Below are positions 34,861 to 47,827 of a stretch of 64,000 nucleotides of DNA, one piece after another. Source of the DNA: Sphagnum magellanicum (lineage: Eukaryota; Streptophyta; Sphagnopsida; Sphagnales; Sphagnaceae); NCBI GenBank assembly GCA_021904315.1, contig CM038907.1:24187223-24251222 (forward strand), written 5' to 3'. The notes under the pieces were generated by a model, which saw only the letters and a program-made list of their open reading frames with translations, did not search any database and was not told where the DNA came from. Numbering within the stretch: the first letter of the stretch is position 1; every line of letters begins with the position of its first letter. The position numbers and the translations under genes are program-made.

Positions 34861-36937
34861 CCTCCTCCTCCAACAACAACAACAACAGAGGATACCCAAA
34901 ATCTGAGACAGAGGTGAGAGAGAAGCAATAGCAAATGGGAGAATGCAAAAGCTGTGATTGTTCAGACGCTGGAACGGTATCCAAATTACGCCCACCCAAA
35001 AATGGTGCATGGGCGTCCAACGGCAACATAGAAACTCTTTTCATTAACTTCCAATAGGTACTACTTTAAACTTCCAATGGGTGCCAACTTTTGGGGGAAT
35101 ATGTTTTTGATAATCCTAAATTTCTGATTTTAACCAATGAGATTTTTTTGGGAAATGGGAGAGGGAGACAGAGAGAATGAAGCCACGAAGGAAAAAGTTG
35201 GTTTTGCAAAATGGGATTTGTTTTTTCTGAAGATGGGAATGTAGTAGGTACACAAACATGTCAAAATTTTACATGAACAAACATCTTTATGTTTTGTGCC
35301 TTCCCAAAATCTTTATTGGCCTTACCTAGCAAGGCAAGGATATTGTGTTTAGATTCATTATAGAGTATATAGTAGCTTAAGGGATTTTGGCCCCTAGGTA
35401 ATAATAATAGGTCTATATTTTTAAAAGATAATGTTTTGGCTTGTGTTGAAACTTGAGACTAGTGACAAAGTTATAATATCTTGAAGGATTTTGGTTCTTT
35501 AGAGGATTCTTTGAAGATTATATTTTTGCATGGTGAGATATTTCATCATTCTTCTTTTGCCTTAAGATACTTTTTATTGTAAATGGCAAGGCCGCAGTGT
35601 GACACTCCCCTTGTTATGATTATGTCTTGTTTCTTTCATTAGATTTTTCTTGGAGGGTGAGGTGGTGGACAAGTGTGGGGGGCATTTTGAACCCATTTTG
35701 ATGAGAGAGATCACAGAACTTGTAGTTTTCATTTGGTTGCACATTTTGAAGAATGTTCACCACATCGGTTGTAAATTGAAGAATGGGAAGTTGCTCTCGC
35801 GATTTGAGGATTCTCCATTATGTGTTATTTTTATGATTGTTATTGGCCCTTTTTTGCCATGCATAAAATAGACCTGTACTGTGTTGCACCATTGTGTCAC
35901 ATGCATTGAAGACCATGTCAATTTTTGGGGTCAATTTTGTACTACCTTGATTATTATATACCTAGAGCAATTTAAGTAAATATATATGCTTTTGTTACTA
36001 TGTAGTGTTTTGTGTGATTTTCAGCAGTTTTAAAATCTCTCCCAATATGGATCAGTTGCAAATCTTTTGTCAAATTTTCTGTAGCTATTAAATCCGCTGC
36101 TGGATCCGCATTTGATTTCTGAAAACTTCATGGACAATTCTGTTATTCTAGCCGTCCTCAAACAGGTGTGCTCTGAATAGGTAGGGTGTTCTTAGGAAGG
36201 GCCATTAGTCTAGGCCAAAAATAGTGGAGCCAATTTTAGGATTAGAATTTCTATGCAACCAATGAGAAGTCAGGTCATGGAGTGAAGGGACCTCTCTTTT
36301 TTCTCCTGTGGGGGTGGGTCAAAGCAAAGAGTTCCCAAATTCCTCACATGTTCCTCAAAGCATTCTCAATAGCACCTCACTTTTACCCCATATGCTTTGG
36401 CAAATGTTGTCCTCCTTTCACCTATATAGCTGAGCCAAGGGGAAGGAACTCTATGCTTCAAAATAGAACCTTCTGTTTTGGAGAGCCTCCATAGTTTCAT
36501 TTGGTTTTGAGTGATAGGCCAATTAAATTGACTCATTGCAAGAGAAAAACAAAGAAAAAGATTAGAGGTGAACAGGGGAGGTGAATAGGATGAAAAGTTG
36601 GTCCCACATTTTGAGGGATGTTGAATAGGTGTACATACTGTGAATTGTACAGTTATTTTGTCTATGAAAACTTCAGGGAATGTTTCATATTTTTAAACTG
36701 TTATGTGATGAGTTTTTCTTTAATGTAGGACTTCATGATCAAAACCTGTAGTCTGCTGTTGTTTTGATGTTATAAGCACTACCAGGGTCATGATTTTGGA
36801 CAACTATCCATCAGAATTCAATGTTCCACATACATTTGCTATCCACTTATCCAAAAACATATTTTCAATAAGTTTTTATTATCCTAAAATAATTTTGAAG
36901 CATATTACCAATCAGTAACATTGGCCCGCATACTTTA
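34861..36937. other. Intergenic DNA with one copy of a dispersed repeat
   Basis: No gene recognised. Positions 35315-35615 match 55017-55340 in the same orientation, including GGCAAG-AT-TTGTGT, AGATTCATTATAGAG, GGATTTTGGCCCCTA, GCTTGTGTTGAAACTTGAGA and TTCTTCTTTTGCCTTAAGA blocks. The rest is unremarkable. Confidence 0.5.
35315..35615 (+). repeat. Dispersed repeat, copy 1 (partner at 55017-55340)
   Basis: About 300 bp align by eye with 55017-55340 over ordered shared blocks with small indels. Neither copy has terminal inverted repeats or a coding frame, so the class is unknown. Divergence suggests old copies. Confidence 0.7.
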
Positions 36938-37309
36938 GAGCATCTCCAGCGGTGCTCAGTATGTGACCCTGTGAAAATATTTTTCATATCCAAGTTTTTT
37001 TATGTACTCTTTTCCAACCCCACCCAAACAACTGAAACCAGGACAGCAAATAGGTGAGGGACTACTAATAGCAAACCACCTGGACCAATCATTATGATGC
37101 GCCAATCAGAAACACTGAGTTGCAGTTAGATCATATTCATTACACTTTTTTTTCAGGTGCAAAGCGCTGCTGAACCATTTACCAGCCACGGGCAACCTGC
37201 ACCATAATGCTGTAACAAAACCATTTTCCTGAGCCAAACCGCATGTGTTGGATTTTCTTCATCTAATTTACTATGCAGAGTCACATACGGGGCACTGCTG
37301 GAGATGGTC
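36938..37309 (+). mobile_element. Tourist-like MITE, GAGCATCTCCAGC termini, TTA target duplication
   Basis: The element starts GAGCATCTCCAGC and ends GCTGGAGATGGTC, flanked on both sides by TTA (36935-36937 and 37310-37312). The inverted similarity continues inward over GTGCTCAGTATGTGACCCTG versus its complement at the right. A TWA duplication and this terminal type indicate a PIF/Harbinger-derived MITE. A second, inverted copy lies at 49024-49355 within a CGLD27 intron. Confidence 0.8.
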
Positions 37310-37659
37310 TTACAAGTTTTGAGGTGTCAGAGAATTTGGTTCACCATTGTTGGTGAATGGGGCATGAATGAATTTTTTTTGATTGCAACAAATCATGGGC
37401 ACATTCCATGGTTCTATTTCACTAAATTGTCATTCATTTATGATGAGATGGTACTTCACATGATCACAATCACACATGTACATTGTCTCTGCAATGCATG
37501 TCCAATTGCATGCAATGCACATCTCACTACACAGTCTCAATGCAAAATGATTTCATTTCAAATATGTTTATGTTAAGTTTGGCTGAAATGAAAATCAAAG
37601 AAATTTAAACATGAAAATGGAACTTTTTTTTCCTTGTGTCTTGTTACCATGGTCCTTTT
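37310..37659. other. Short intergenic stretch
   Basis: No gene, RNA or repeat recognised between the MITE and the following foldback element. Confidence 0.4.
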
Positions 37660-38910
37660 GTTTTTTCAAATTCCTCAAGTAGGTCCACAGTGAGGATCCC
37701 CAACATTAATTAGCATTAAATTAAATGGCAACTGTGGCAGGTGGGTTGTAGCATTTTTACAAAATGTTTTTACAAGGTGACCTAGGAAGTGCCTAGGTCT
37801 ACATGCGGATAATTGAATTATTTTTATTTTTAAAATGGTATAAAATCCCTAAAAATTGCAATTTTTTCATTTTTCTCATTTTTCGAAAAACAAAGCCCCA
37901 AGTTGCAAAATTTTGGCCCAAAAAAAACATTGAACTTGTTACAAATTGCAACAAATGGTTATAAAGGTGATCATTTCATATTTTATCTAACCAAAACAAA
38001 CCTTCTCAAAGTTCTTAAAGTCTTGAATTCACATTGACTTGGAGGACCTTTAAAAAAATAAAAATCAATTCAAGCCAAAATAATTTAATAAGAGAATAGT
38101 AAATTTGATTCATGAAACACAGTTGACTTTCACCAATATTATTATTTTTAAAATTTAATTAATTAAATTATTTTTAAAAATTTGTCTTTTAAAAATCTTG
38201 AAGATCCTTTATTTGCTTCATTTGAGCTTCAAAGCTGGAATTCTGAATGAATTTGCAACAAATGTCTTAATTTCTTAAGGAATAAGTAGTTTGATGGCAA
38301 AAGAATTCACCTTGCTTCCATGACCTGTTTGGTTTGAGTTCAAATTGACCACGTATTTTAGGTTTTACATGTTTTACTTCATAAGCAGATTGTAAATATA
38401 TGATTCTTATGTAAGTAGCATACATGATTTTTGAAGCACATGATCGATTTCAAAATTTTCAACAATAAATAAATCACGTATTTACATATGTACAAAATCA
38501 TAAAGGAATTAAGATTTTAAATGTTTTAAAATAGATCTAGCATTTTTTGTAAATTTTTTTAAATTTTAAATTTCTCTTTCTAATTAGATATTTTACCATA
38601 TAATGAAATCAAAATTATTTTTAATTCTAAAAAGTATTATTATTAGAAATGATAAATGAAAAATAACCATGAACTTTTTTTTTGTGGTGAAATTTTGCAA
38701 CTTGGTGATTTGCTTTTCAAAAAACGAAAAAACAACAAAATGTTTGTGATTTTAGGGATTTTGGGTCATTTTTTGAAATAAAAATAATTTCATTAATTGC
38801 TTGTACCAAATTTTTTTGGAAAAATGCTACATCCCACTTAGGAGAATCACCATTTAATGCTAGGGATCCTTGCCATTGGACTTGAGGAATTTTTGAAAAA
38901 AAACCGAGTA
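37660..38910. mobile_element. Foldback element with terminal inverted repeats of about 240-270 bp
   Basis: Sequence at 37660-37935 recurs inverted at about 38668-38910. Shared ordered blocks include AAATTCCTCAAGT, AAGGATCCC, GCATTAAA, GTAGCATTTTT, AAAATCCCTAAAA and CAAGTTGCAAAATTT. The interior is AT-rich and non-coding. Long imperfect inverted ends suggest a Mutator-like or foldback non-autonomous transposon. A partial third copy of the arm occurs at about 42440-42560. Confidence 0.65.
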
Positions 38911-40086
38911 TACATGTGTACCAACCATGTTCCTCCACTTGGTCAATAACATTGGTTCTGATTCACTAATCATTTATTGGTTCATGTTTTTAATTATAAA
39001 TTCATAGTTAATTTTCATGAATTTCATTACAAAATGAGTGAAATGTTTGGTGAATTATGTTCATTCTTCTGATAGCAAGTGTATAAGTTCAACCCATCAC
39101 TTTCATATAACATTTGGTGTGATCATCATGATCTTAGGGAAAAGAAACCTTGCAACATGAATGTGTTTAGGGCAATGAACCCAATTTCTCAATTTTCCAA
39201 TGTTCCATGCACATTATTGTTATCACAAACCGAGAAATTTTGGAAATATTAACAATTCAAATATGTGTTAAACATGTGATTATAATATTACATCAAATCA
39301 TGGTACTATTTAAGACATTTAACATGTATATGTGGATAATTATTTTTGTGACTTCAAGTTACAATCATTTTATGATTTTTTTTATTATATAAAAGTAACT
39401 TGTGATGATGTGTTATCATCACAAGTTTAAAAAGGTAAAAGATTACAATAGTTTACTGAAAGTTCTAGTTCTTATTGCATGGTCAAGCACTTTCCATTAG
39501 AAAGCTGCAGTTGGGTTCAAAATATGTATATGTAATTAAAAATGTTGAGAGCAATTCATATGTAAAGACCTTCTAGGAACACACCGTCCAATAAAGGAAG
39601 ATAACATGTGTCATCCTCAATTCACACGTTGACTCATTATCAAAACAACTTTGCATTTGATCAATGTTTGATCTAGCTATGAGATGACTATGAGCACAAC
39701 TAGATTCAACAATGTAATGAAAAGCTGCTATTGAGCCAGAATACGGTAGACTCATGTAAAAAGAGACCTTTAGGTTCTCTTTTCATCAGGCAATTGTGAT
39801 TCTGTCAAACACAATGTGTTGTGATCCCAACAACCTAATGGAAAGCCATTGATATAAGGCCTTTGTTTCTTGTTGCATGGACATGGGCCTTTCGTTGGAG
39901 AACTACGAATACATTGAAAATATGTAATTAATCAATGTTAAAAACTACAATAGCTCTCCATATGTCTTAAACACCTAAAGACTTGGTATCTTTCAGAGCT
40001 CAACTCATAGTACAATGAAGTAGGCTATATTGTGATTGAAATAAAACAAATTATGACTTGATAGTAACACATCAAATAGGAATGCC
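38911..40086. other. AT-rich intergenic DNA with a perfect small hairpin
   Basis: No gene. Bases 39397-39409 are the exact reverse complement of 39415-39427 with a 5-base loop, giving a 13-bp hairpin. Confidence 0.5.
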
Positions 40087-40590
40087 ATAAGTGGAGGAGC
40101 CATAATAAGTGTTGTTCATAAACCCCCTCCCAAATATAATTTCAACCTTTGTTGATATCGTTTTTCTTTAGATTGGTTCTCTATTGCCTTCAAGCACAAA
40201 CTCTCACCCAAGTTGTTCCCAGTCTCTTGGAACGCGCCAAGCAAATCCTCTTGAAAGCAACCAAGTTTGTGAAAGGAGTTGGGGAAATGTTAGGATATCC
40301 CATAAGCACTCCTTCCAAATCCGCATCCTCCCGAGTTGGACTCAGATCCCTCGAAGTTGGACAAGATGGCACAAACTCAACATCATTCTCTTTATGTCAT
40401 TGCATGCTTTATTTTGGTGTATGCATTCCTCCCTCCCCAAATTGGCAGACGCTTCTCTAATTAACATATCATTTGGAGCCTATGACCCTACTCCACATGG
40501 CCCAAATTTTTTTTTGAACTTTTTAAACTTGTTGCATCAATTTATAATTTTAAAAAACCATTTTTCTGCTTATCATGCATTTAAGGCATC
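40087..40590 (+). repeat. Dispersed repeat, copy 1 (partner at 51121-51454)
   Basis: Ordered blocks shared with 51121-51454 in the same orientation include ATAAGTGGA, CATAATAAGTG, CCAAA-ATAATT, TTTCTTT, TTCAAGCA, CACATGGC and AGCATTTAAGG-type ends. The match is diverged and class is unknown. No coding capacity. Confidence 0.5.
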
Positions 40591-43500
40591 TAATTTTGAA
40601 ACTATAGTCATCGTAGTTATTATTAAATCAATATGAGGTCTAACATCTATGTTATAGTTTGTTGCAATCTACTCTTTTTCAAATTTTTCAGGTCTTAGTT
40701 TGGCAAACCTTTCTTTTTTCATGTTTCTTTTGGCTAGGATGTGATAATTTGCCAAAAATAAAAACACTAGCTATGATATATATTTGTAATATGAGTTAAT
40801 TATGTTCAAAAAAATTCTTCATTACACAACTTGTATGGTATGAATAATTACATATGATGAGATAATTGGTTGATTTTCTTTTTCAAATTGAGAACATAAT
40901 TTGATTGGTTACTTTGTTGTGTCTCTAAATCACATGGAAATATGGATTCATTTACTTTGCAAGTTATGGTAAGATTTGGTGTGCTTTAATAGGTTGGGGT
41001 ACTATGAAATAATTATTTTTAAAAAATTAAGGACTAAATAGGGCTTGATTACCATAGTACCTTGGCAACTTTGGCATGATTTATAAATTCTTTTTAAAGC
41101 TGAAATTTTCCAAAAAATCTTTTTCTCAAAAAAAAAATTTTGTGTAAAAATTTAAGGATCTTTGAAAATATTCAGTGATATTTTTTTGGAAATAAAATAT
41201 TCAAAATTAATTAATTATTTGGTAGACATGCATTGAAGCTGCTTGGCTACCCCTATACTGCATATCCCTACTCCATTTGTTGGATTATGGCAACCAAAAA
41301 TGTTCTGAAATTTTTTTTTCGCATTTTATTTTGTTTCAATATTGACAAGTGAATGTTGCATGTTGGGCAGAAATGGTCAGCATTGGTCAAAGAATGCTAC
41401 TTATTAGCCTACTTCTATGATATGAGGTTGATTTAATCAAAAGGGTCTTCAATAATCTTCAACAATGATTACTATGGTTAAAGTTTAAACTGTTTAGCAT
41501 GGGCAAACCAATCATAATAATTTAGCATTCCAAGAGAGATTTAGCAATAAAGGGCCAGCGAAAGACTATTCTAAAATGCTACCAATCCAAAATCTGGGTC
41601 AAAATGTGTTGAAACTTTTTCTTTTTAAAAAAATTTGGCAAATGTTTTCCCAAACAAGGAATACAAGACAAAAATATTTTTATTTCTCACATTTGTACAA
41701 AATTTCATACCTAGAAAAGGCCGATCCGTATGCATAAAGCACTGCCTGGATTTTTCTTTTGTATTTTCAGCTCCATTATCTATCTAAAGAAACCTGTTTT
41801 CAACAAGGGGGATCTTTTGCAGTGGAAGGTACCAGCCGGGCTATATTGGGATCTTCTGACTAGCGGAAGGTATCAGCCAGCCTGTCATTATTTTTAAAAA
41901 GTGAAAAAATCCCAACTCTGCTTTACTTAGAAAAAGGACCTGAGCAGTGAGTACAGGCCCTTCCATGATTTTCAACCTGTTCCCTTGGCCTTCGAGCCTC
42001 AGGCACAGATCTCAAATCACCAAAGGGTCTGTACTCAGTCGCTTCTCCTATACTAAGAATACTTGTGTGAACCCCGTGCCTAATGCACAGGTGTGTGTGT
42101 ATTTGACGGTACATATTACAAAATTACAACTACAAACTACATTTCCAAAACCTCTCTATATACCACATTGCTAGGTTCTTTTTGGGGGAATTTATTTTCA
42201 TTGTTTCAACCTGAAATTTATTTTTTCTACACATTTTAACATTTTTTGTGAAAAGGAATGGCCCTAATCGTCAAATTTAGAAAAAAATAATTTAAATTCG
42301 ACAAATACATAAAGCATAAATATTCTTAAATTTTTTATTCACTGTCATTAATATGGTCTAGAGCCTAATTTGGCTAAATCCTCTTTGTGGGATAACTAAT
42401 CACAAAAATTGAAAGAAAGCAAACCCTCTATAATAGGGATTTTTTTTTTCAAATTCCTTAGGTAGGTGCAATGGCAAGGATCCCCAGCTTTAATTTACAT
42501 TGAATGGCGACTGTCCTAAGCGGACAGTAGAGTTTTTTCTACAATCCTGCCTAAATCTAGGCGAGCCACACGGACTCACTGTCTAAATCTGGTTTGAGTA
42601 TCCGTCGCGTCTGTACTCCACTGTTTTCTCCACCTCGTCGGAGTAAACAGACCATGATGGGACGGATGACGGGATGGCCGACCGGACGAATTCAGGGGAA
42701 GCTTCATTTCATCCTGACGTCCTTTACAATATATGATGATATGGTATATTAGAGTTATGGATAAAGTCTCGCAATTAGGGGGTGAGAACAACTAGTTTCA
42801 GCATAATAGGGCATCAAACATGTAACTAGGAATGAAAATTTAACAAAGCGAAATAACTGGGACCCAAACTAGCTTTTCCCACCAATTTTTGTGGTAAACT
42901 GAGTTTCATCCTGTCTTTCATTTTTCTTGGGCGCCCCTATTGCTGCTACATATATTTTCACTACTCCTATTTGTACAACTACTATAATTACTCTCCAACC
43001 TTGTGCATTAAATGCTGAGTTTCAGCATTTCATACTGAGATTTAATAAAATTTCCCTACTTTGCGGATACCACTGAAAAGAAGGGATATGTGGTGAAACC
43101 AGGTCCAAAGATAGGGTGACTTTAGGGATAACTCTGGGACCACACACATGAACCGTGGTGGTGGCGGCGAATGCCAGCATCTTTTTTTTTTAATACGTTT
43201 CTGATGCTGGGATAGCAGTGACGATCGTGTAAGTCACGCACATGCAGTAGCCAACAGCAAACGCTGGATTGTTGCCCTCCGCCTGCCCAGGTTTTCTCCC
43301 AACATCTACCCAACCAGCATGCAATTTTTTTTCAGATTTTAAAAATATTAAATGATTTAAAAATTAACATTTCATGGGTGGTATATACAATTTTATCAAA
43401 TTAAATTTTTTTTTCAAAATTACCAAGCAACAAGAAATTTTTTTAAATATCTTGAGAATATTTTATTTTCATGGTGGAATGTTGAAAATTAATCAATAGT

Positions 43501-46500
43501 GGAATATTTGCACTATAGCTACAAAAATATTTGGAAAATATTGGAAATCTTTGTTCTTTATTTGAATAAAATTAACTCAGAAAAAAAAATTGGGAGAATT
43601 GGTTCTTTTAGTTTTAATCTGAAAAATAAATTTCAAAAAGTTTAGAAAACTTCACTACATAAAGTTTTGAAACCACCAGATTGAAAATAAAAAACACTTG
43701 ACGAAATCATCCTTCAATTTTTTTAAATGCATTTTGGTCCAATCCTTGCTTTCATCTTTTGGCCTTTTTTATTTTAGTTTTTTTTAGTCTACTAGGGTGA
43801 ATTTGAGACAAAAAAAGTCTAAGTGCCATTTTAAAAATTTAGTTAAAACGTTTTTTTTTGAAATTTTTAAGTTTTTAATTGATTTGGAAAATATTAGAAA
43901 TTTTTGTTCTTTATTTGAATAAAATTAAACCAACGTTTTTTGGGGAGAATTGATTCTTTTAGTGTTAATTTCAAAAAATAATTTTCAAATTTTCTTAAAA
44001 ACTTCACTACCTAAAGTTTTGAAACCACCAAATTGGAGAAAAAAATGCTTGTTGAAATCATCACTAAATTTTTTTAAATGTATTTTTTTTCAATCCTTGC
44101 TTTCATTTTTTGACCTTTTTTCTTTTAGTTTCCTCTGTTCTACTAGGATTATAACTTACCCCTATAAAATGGCAGCTTATTGGAAATGAGGATTGTGAAA
44201 TTAATTGAGATTTTAAAAAATTAGTGGATGATTAAAAAGTTAGTTGAGGCTAAAAAGTCTACGTGGCATTTACAAATTTAATTAAAGCGTTTTTTTTTTG
44301 AAGTTTTTTAAAAAAATTGATTTGATAATAAGCGAAGTAAAAAAGAAAAAAATGAGAAAAAAAAGGGAAAAGGGTAAGAGGGCAGGGAAAGATTGGAGGG
44401 GTGGAGGGGAGGATTTCGGGCCGGGCGGAGGAATAAGAGGAGGAGTGGCAGACACACTCTGCTGGCGAAGGCAAAGTAGAATTTTTCTCTTTCATGGTTC
44501 GCCAGCAAATAGGACTTATGGTGGTGATTTGTGTGGTGAGTCTTGGCGAAAACAAAGGTGTACGCCTTCATATGTGTGGGCCTTCTATTGTGTGAGAAAT
44601 CCAATATGTATGTGTTTGATATGTTTCCATACCATAAAAGCTTTTTAACCAATCCAACATATTGCATGTTGAAAAAGTAATGCAAATGTTTGACATTAAT
44701 ATGACCTACAACATTAAATGGAATTAGTTTTATAACTACTATTTACATTTTTTTGGTATACTATATGTTTTCATACAAAACAAGGATATGACCTTTTTAT
44801 CACATTGTGTAACAATTGAGAAAATCATTAATTTTTTTATAAAAGACATTTGAAATTAGAAATTTGTATAAATCACCTAACGTATTTTGAAATTGTCAAA
44901 AATGGTAAAACAATATTGTTGTCTTGTAGCATATGGATAAAGAGTTGCATTGAGTTTGAAGCATTTCAATTCAGAGCCATTCTAATCTTGTTGAAAGGGT
45001 AAAAGTGTAGTTAGGAGGATTATTTGGATTGTCATAGGTGAAGTTTTTTTTGAATAATAAATGACCTAAGAATCTAAAATCATATTCAAAATAGTATTAT
45101 TAAATTTGTAGTTATTCATGTTGCAATAAACTTTAATAAATGTCATGTTCAAAATATGGATGAATTTTAAGAAGAAAGAACTCATAATAGACTTTGAAAT
45201 GATAACATTACATTTGTCACATATGTAAAAAAATTTAAATGTGGACTCAAAAAATATGGCATAGTAATGTCAAATAAAATTTTAAAAATAGAAGATCATC
45301 AAATGAATAATAAAATAATATAATGCATTGAAATTTTCTCAAGATGAAATATTTTGATTTAAATTTTTTTTAAATGCCATGGTTTTCTTCATCTTTTATC
45401 ATTTATAATTTATTTCACATTAAAACTATTCAAGTTTGCACATGAAGCTTTCAACCAATCGCATGTTTGATGACATATAGAGGGTGTTCTATCAATAATA
45501 TTTTACAAGAAAACATAAAAGATAATTATAATATTTATAATTTAATAATTGTTATAACTGTAAAAATTGTAGTTAGTGTAAAATGTGAAAATTTCAAAAT
45601 GTCAAAAATATGTCACTTAAATATGCTTTTACCCTAAATGAAGATTGAAAAAACAATGGAAGTTAATGAAGATGATGGGAGTGGGCCACTGGGGACAATA
45701 GAAAACATGACAAGGACAAGAAAAAAAGGTGAAAACAAAAAATGAAAATGATAGGGATCAAAGGTTTTTTTGGGTGCAAAAGTTTGCCAAAATGTGAAAA
45801 AATAAAAATAAATAATCTATCACAATTTATTTTTCCAAAAAAAGCCAAATTTTGAAATAAAATGAAAAAAATTCACCACATTTGGACATTGATTTTAATT
45901 TGGTGGCATTTTTAACTTTTTTTTTTATACTATTTAGATAGCTTTTAAAAATGTGTTGCCATTTAATGCTAAATCACTCTTGGGATGCTAGTCAATGATG
46001 CAAAATCACAAGATTGTTTTGAGGGCCATAAGGAATGACAAACATGATGGTTGAGTCAAGCAACGTATGAATGATCTATTTTATTTTTATTTTTTTGATC
46101 AGTTGCCCAAAATATGTTGATAGATGGTCGGATGATGACAAGAGAATCCATGAGTTAGAGAGCAAAATTATGACATCATGATGGGAAGAGCATTAGGATG
46201 ATCACAACCTTTTAATTGAAAGGCATGGTAGGTTTGGAAGGGGGCAAAATGACAAGGCAACCTTTTAAAATTTGTATTACCTAGAAAACATATTTTACAA
46301 TAAAACCCTAAACACAATAAGAGAGATGCAATAGACTTGCCTTCACAAAAATGAGTCTCTCATCCCCTTAAGAAGGTAATAGTTCAAAACCAAATATCTC
46401 AAAATTATTCAAAGCCTACTAATTCATTAGGCCATGTCAATAATAATAGAGTTCTTATGCACTATCATATCGAGGTGTTTGCATCCATGGCTGTCTACAA

Positions 46501-47340
46501 CAAAACACATTACAAATTAATCTACTTTTTTAATTTAAAATTTATCAAAAATGAACAAAAGCATTGAAAGGTGATGAAGCATGGCAGTTTTCTTTTTGAA
46601 AATAGATATAGGGTCAGGAATGAGGATGCCAAACGATATCTTCACACCTTAAATATTTTTGAGAAATAATCCAGTATGAAATTAGACCATCGTCATCGCA
46701 TTACAAATAGTTGGAGCCACACTGAAAATTGACAATGAAGAAATTTAGAGTTATAGTTGGATAATCCAAACTTGGTAAATCAATATTCTTAAAAAAATAA
46801 TTACTTCATTAGACTTATATAACCCTAGAACACCCCAAAGATCATTTGAACCTCACAATTTTCAGCAGTTGTGATAGTGTCCTACGCAAAAGTAACATCC
46901 TAAATGACAACCTTAAACTAAAAGCAAAATAAAACAAAATAAAACAAGACAAAATAAAAATAAAATAAAATAAAAATAAAAGATTAGATGGACCTAAAAT
47001 CTGTAGGCTTTCATCTAATCTTATAATGAGACATTGTGCTTAGACCCACTTTTAACTAATTAGATCAATCTTTCAAGTTTCCATAATCCACCCACACCTC
47101 CTAATTGGGCCTCATAATCACATTTTTTTCTAAGCAAACTAACACACTATGATGTCTCTTTGCAAAATGTCAAGTGAGTACAAATCTTTCTATCATTTGG
47201 GGTTATTCAAATGGTTATTATTTCCACTAATGGGGATCACATTTACAAGAGGAGTTTGAGCTTTGAAGGTTCTGGATTTCAATATATGTAATAGAAAGTT
47301 ACGCATTTTCTACATCATCCAGTGCTCAATTTGAAGGCAG
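40591..47340. other. AT-rich repeat-bearing intergenic DNA, no gene seen
   Basis: No family-like coding block was found over almost 7 kb. A TTTGGCTAAATCC piece of the 12-kb repeat lies near 42370, a partial arm of the 37.7-kb foldback element at 42440-42560, and GC-richer islands at about 42540-42720 and 43130-43310. A small perfect hairpin (AAATGCTGA, loop GTT) sits at 43010-43030. Two diverged copies of one AT-rich segment occur near 43530-43790 and 43880-44140, recognisable by TTTTGAAACCACCA. Confidence 0.5.
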
Positions 47341-47720
47341 AGAATTGAATTGGGTGCTCGAATCTGGAAAAGTGGCAGTTCCATTTTTGATCTGGAAAAA
47401 GAGTTAGAAGAAAAGTGATTGGTACATTTTTTCGTCATAATTCAAATGTGCTGAATCCCTTGCTCAAATTTGTGGCAGAGAATTGAATTGGGTGTTCGAA
47501 TTCTGGAAAAACGTTGGGAAGCAAAAAGAAATGACACATTTTCATCATCATCATCATCATCATCTTGTGGTCAATCAGATGCTCAATTTGTGGGACAGAA
47601 TTGAATTGGATATTGGAATTCTGGAACAGAAGTGGCACATTTTCATCATCATCATCATCATCATCATCTTGTGGTCAATCTGATGCTCAATTTGTGGGAG
47701 AGAATTGAATTGGGTGTTTG
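47341..47720. repeat. Degenerate tandem repeat with CAT-trinucleotide runs, upstream of CGLD27
   Basis: The marker AGAATTGAATTGG recurs at 47341, 47479, 47597 and 47701 (spacings 138, 118 and 104), each followed by a TGTTCGAATTCTGGAA-like block, and between copies by ATCATCATC runs and CTCAATTTGTGG. Unit length varies mainly through the trinucleotide run. The array ends about 110 bp before the CGLD27 start codon, so it lies in the promoter or 5' UTR. Confidence 0.8.
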
Positions 47721-47827
47721 AATCTGGGACAAACACTAGCACCAACTTCTTCTTCTTCTTCTTCTTCTTCCTCAATTGGAGATCAGAATTGTGGTTTGGG
47801 TGGTATGATAGTCAATTGTTTGTGGCC

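Noticed and set aside
34410-35044. Overlapping open frames of 150-170 codons on both strands
   Set aside because: They are produced by the stop-free minisatellite unit and show no domain or codon signal.
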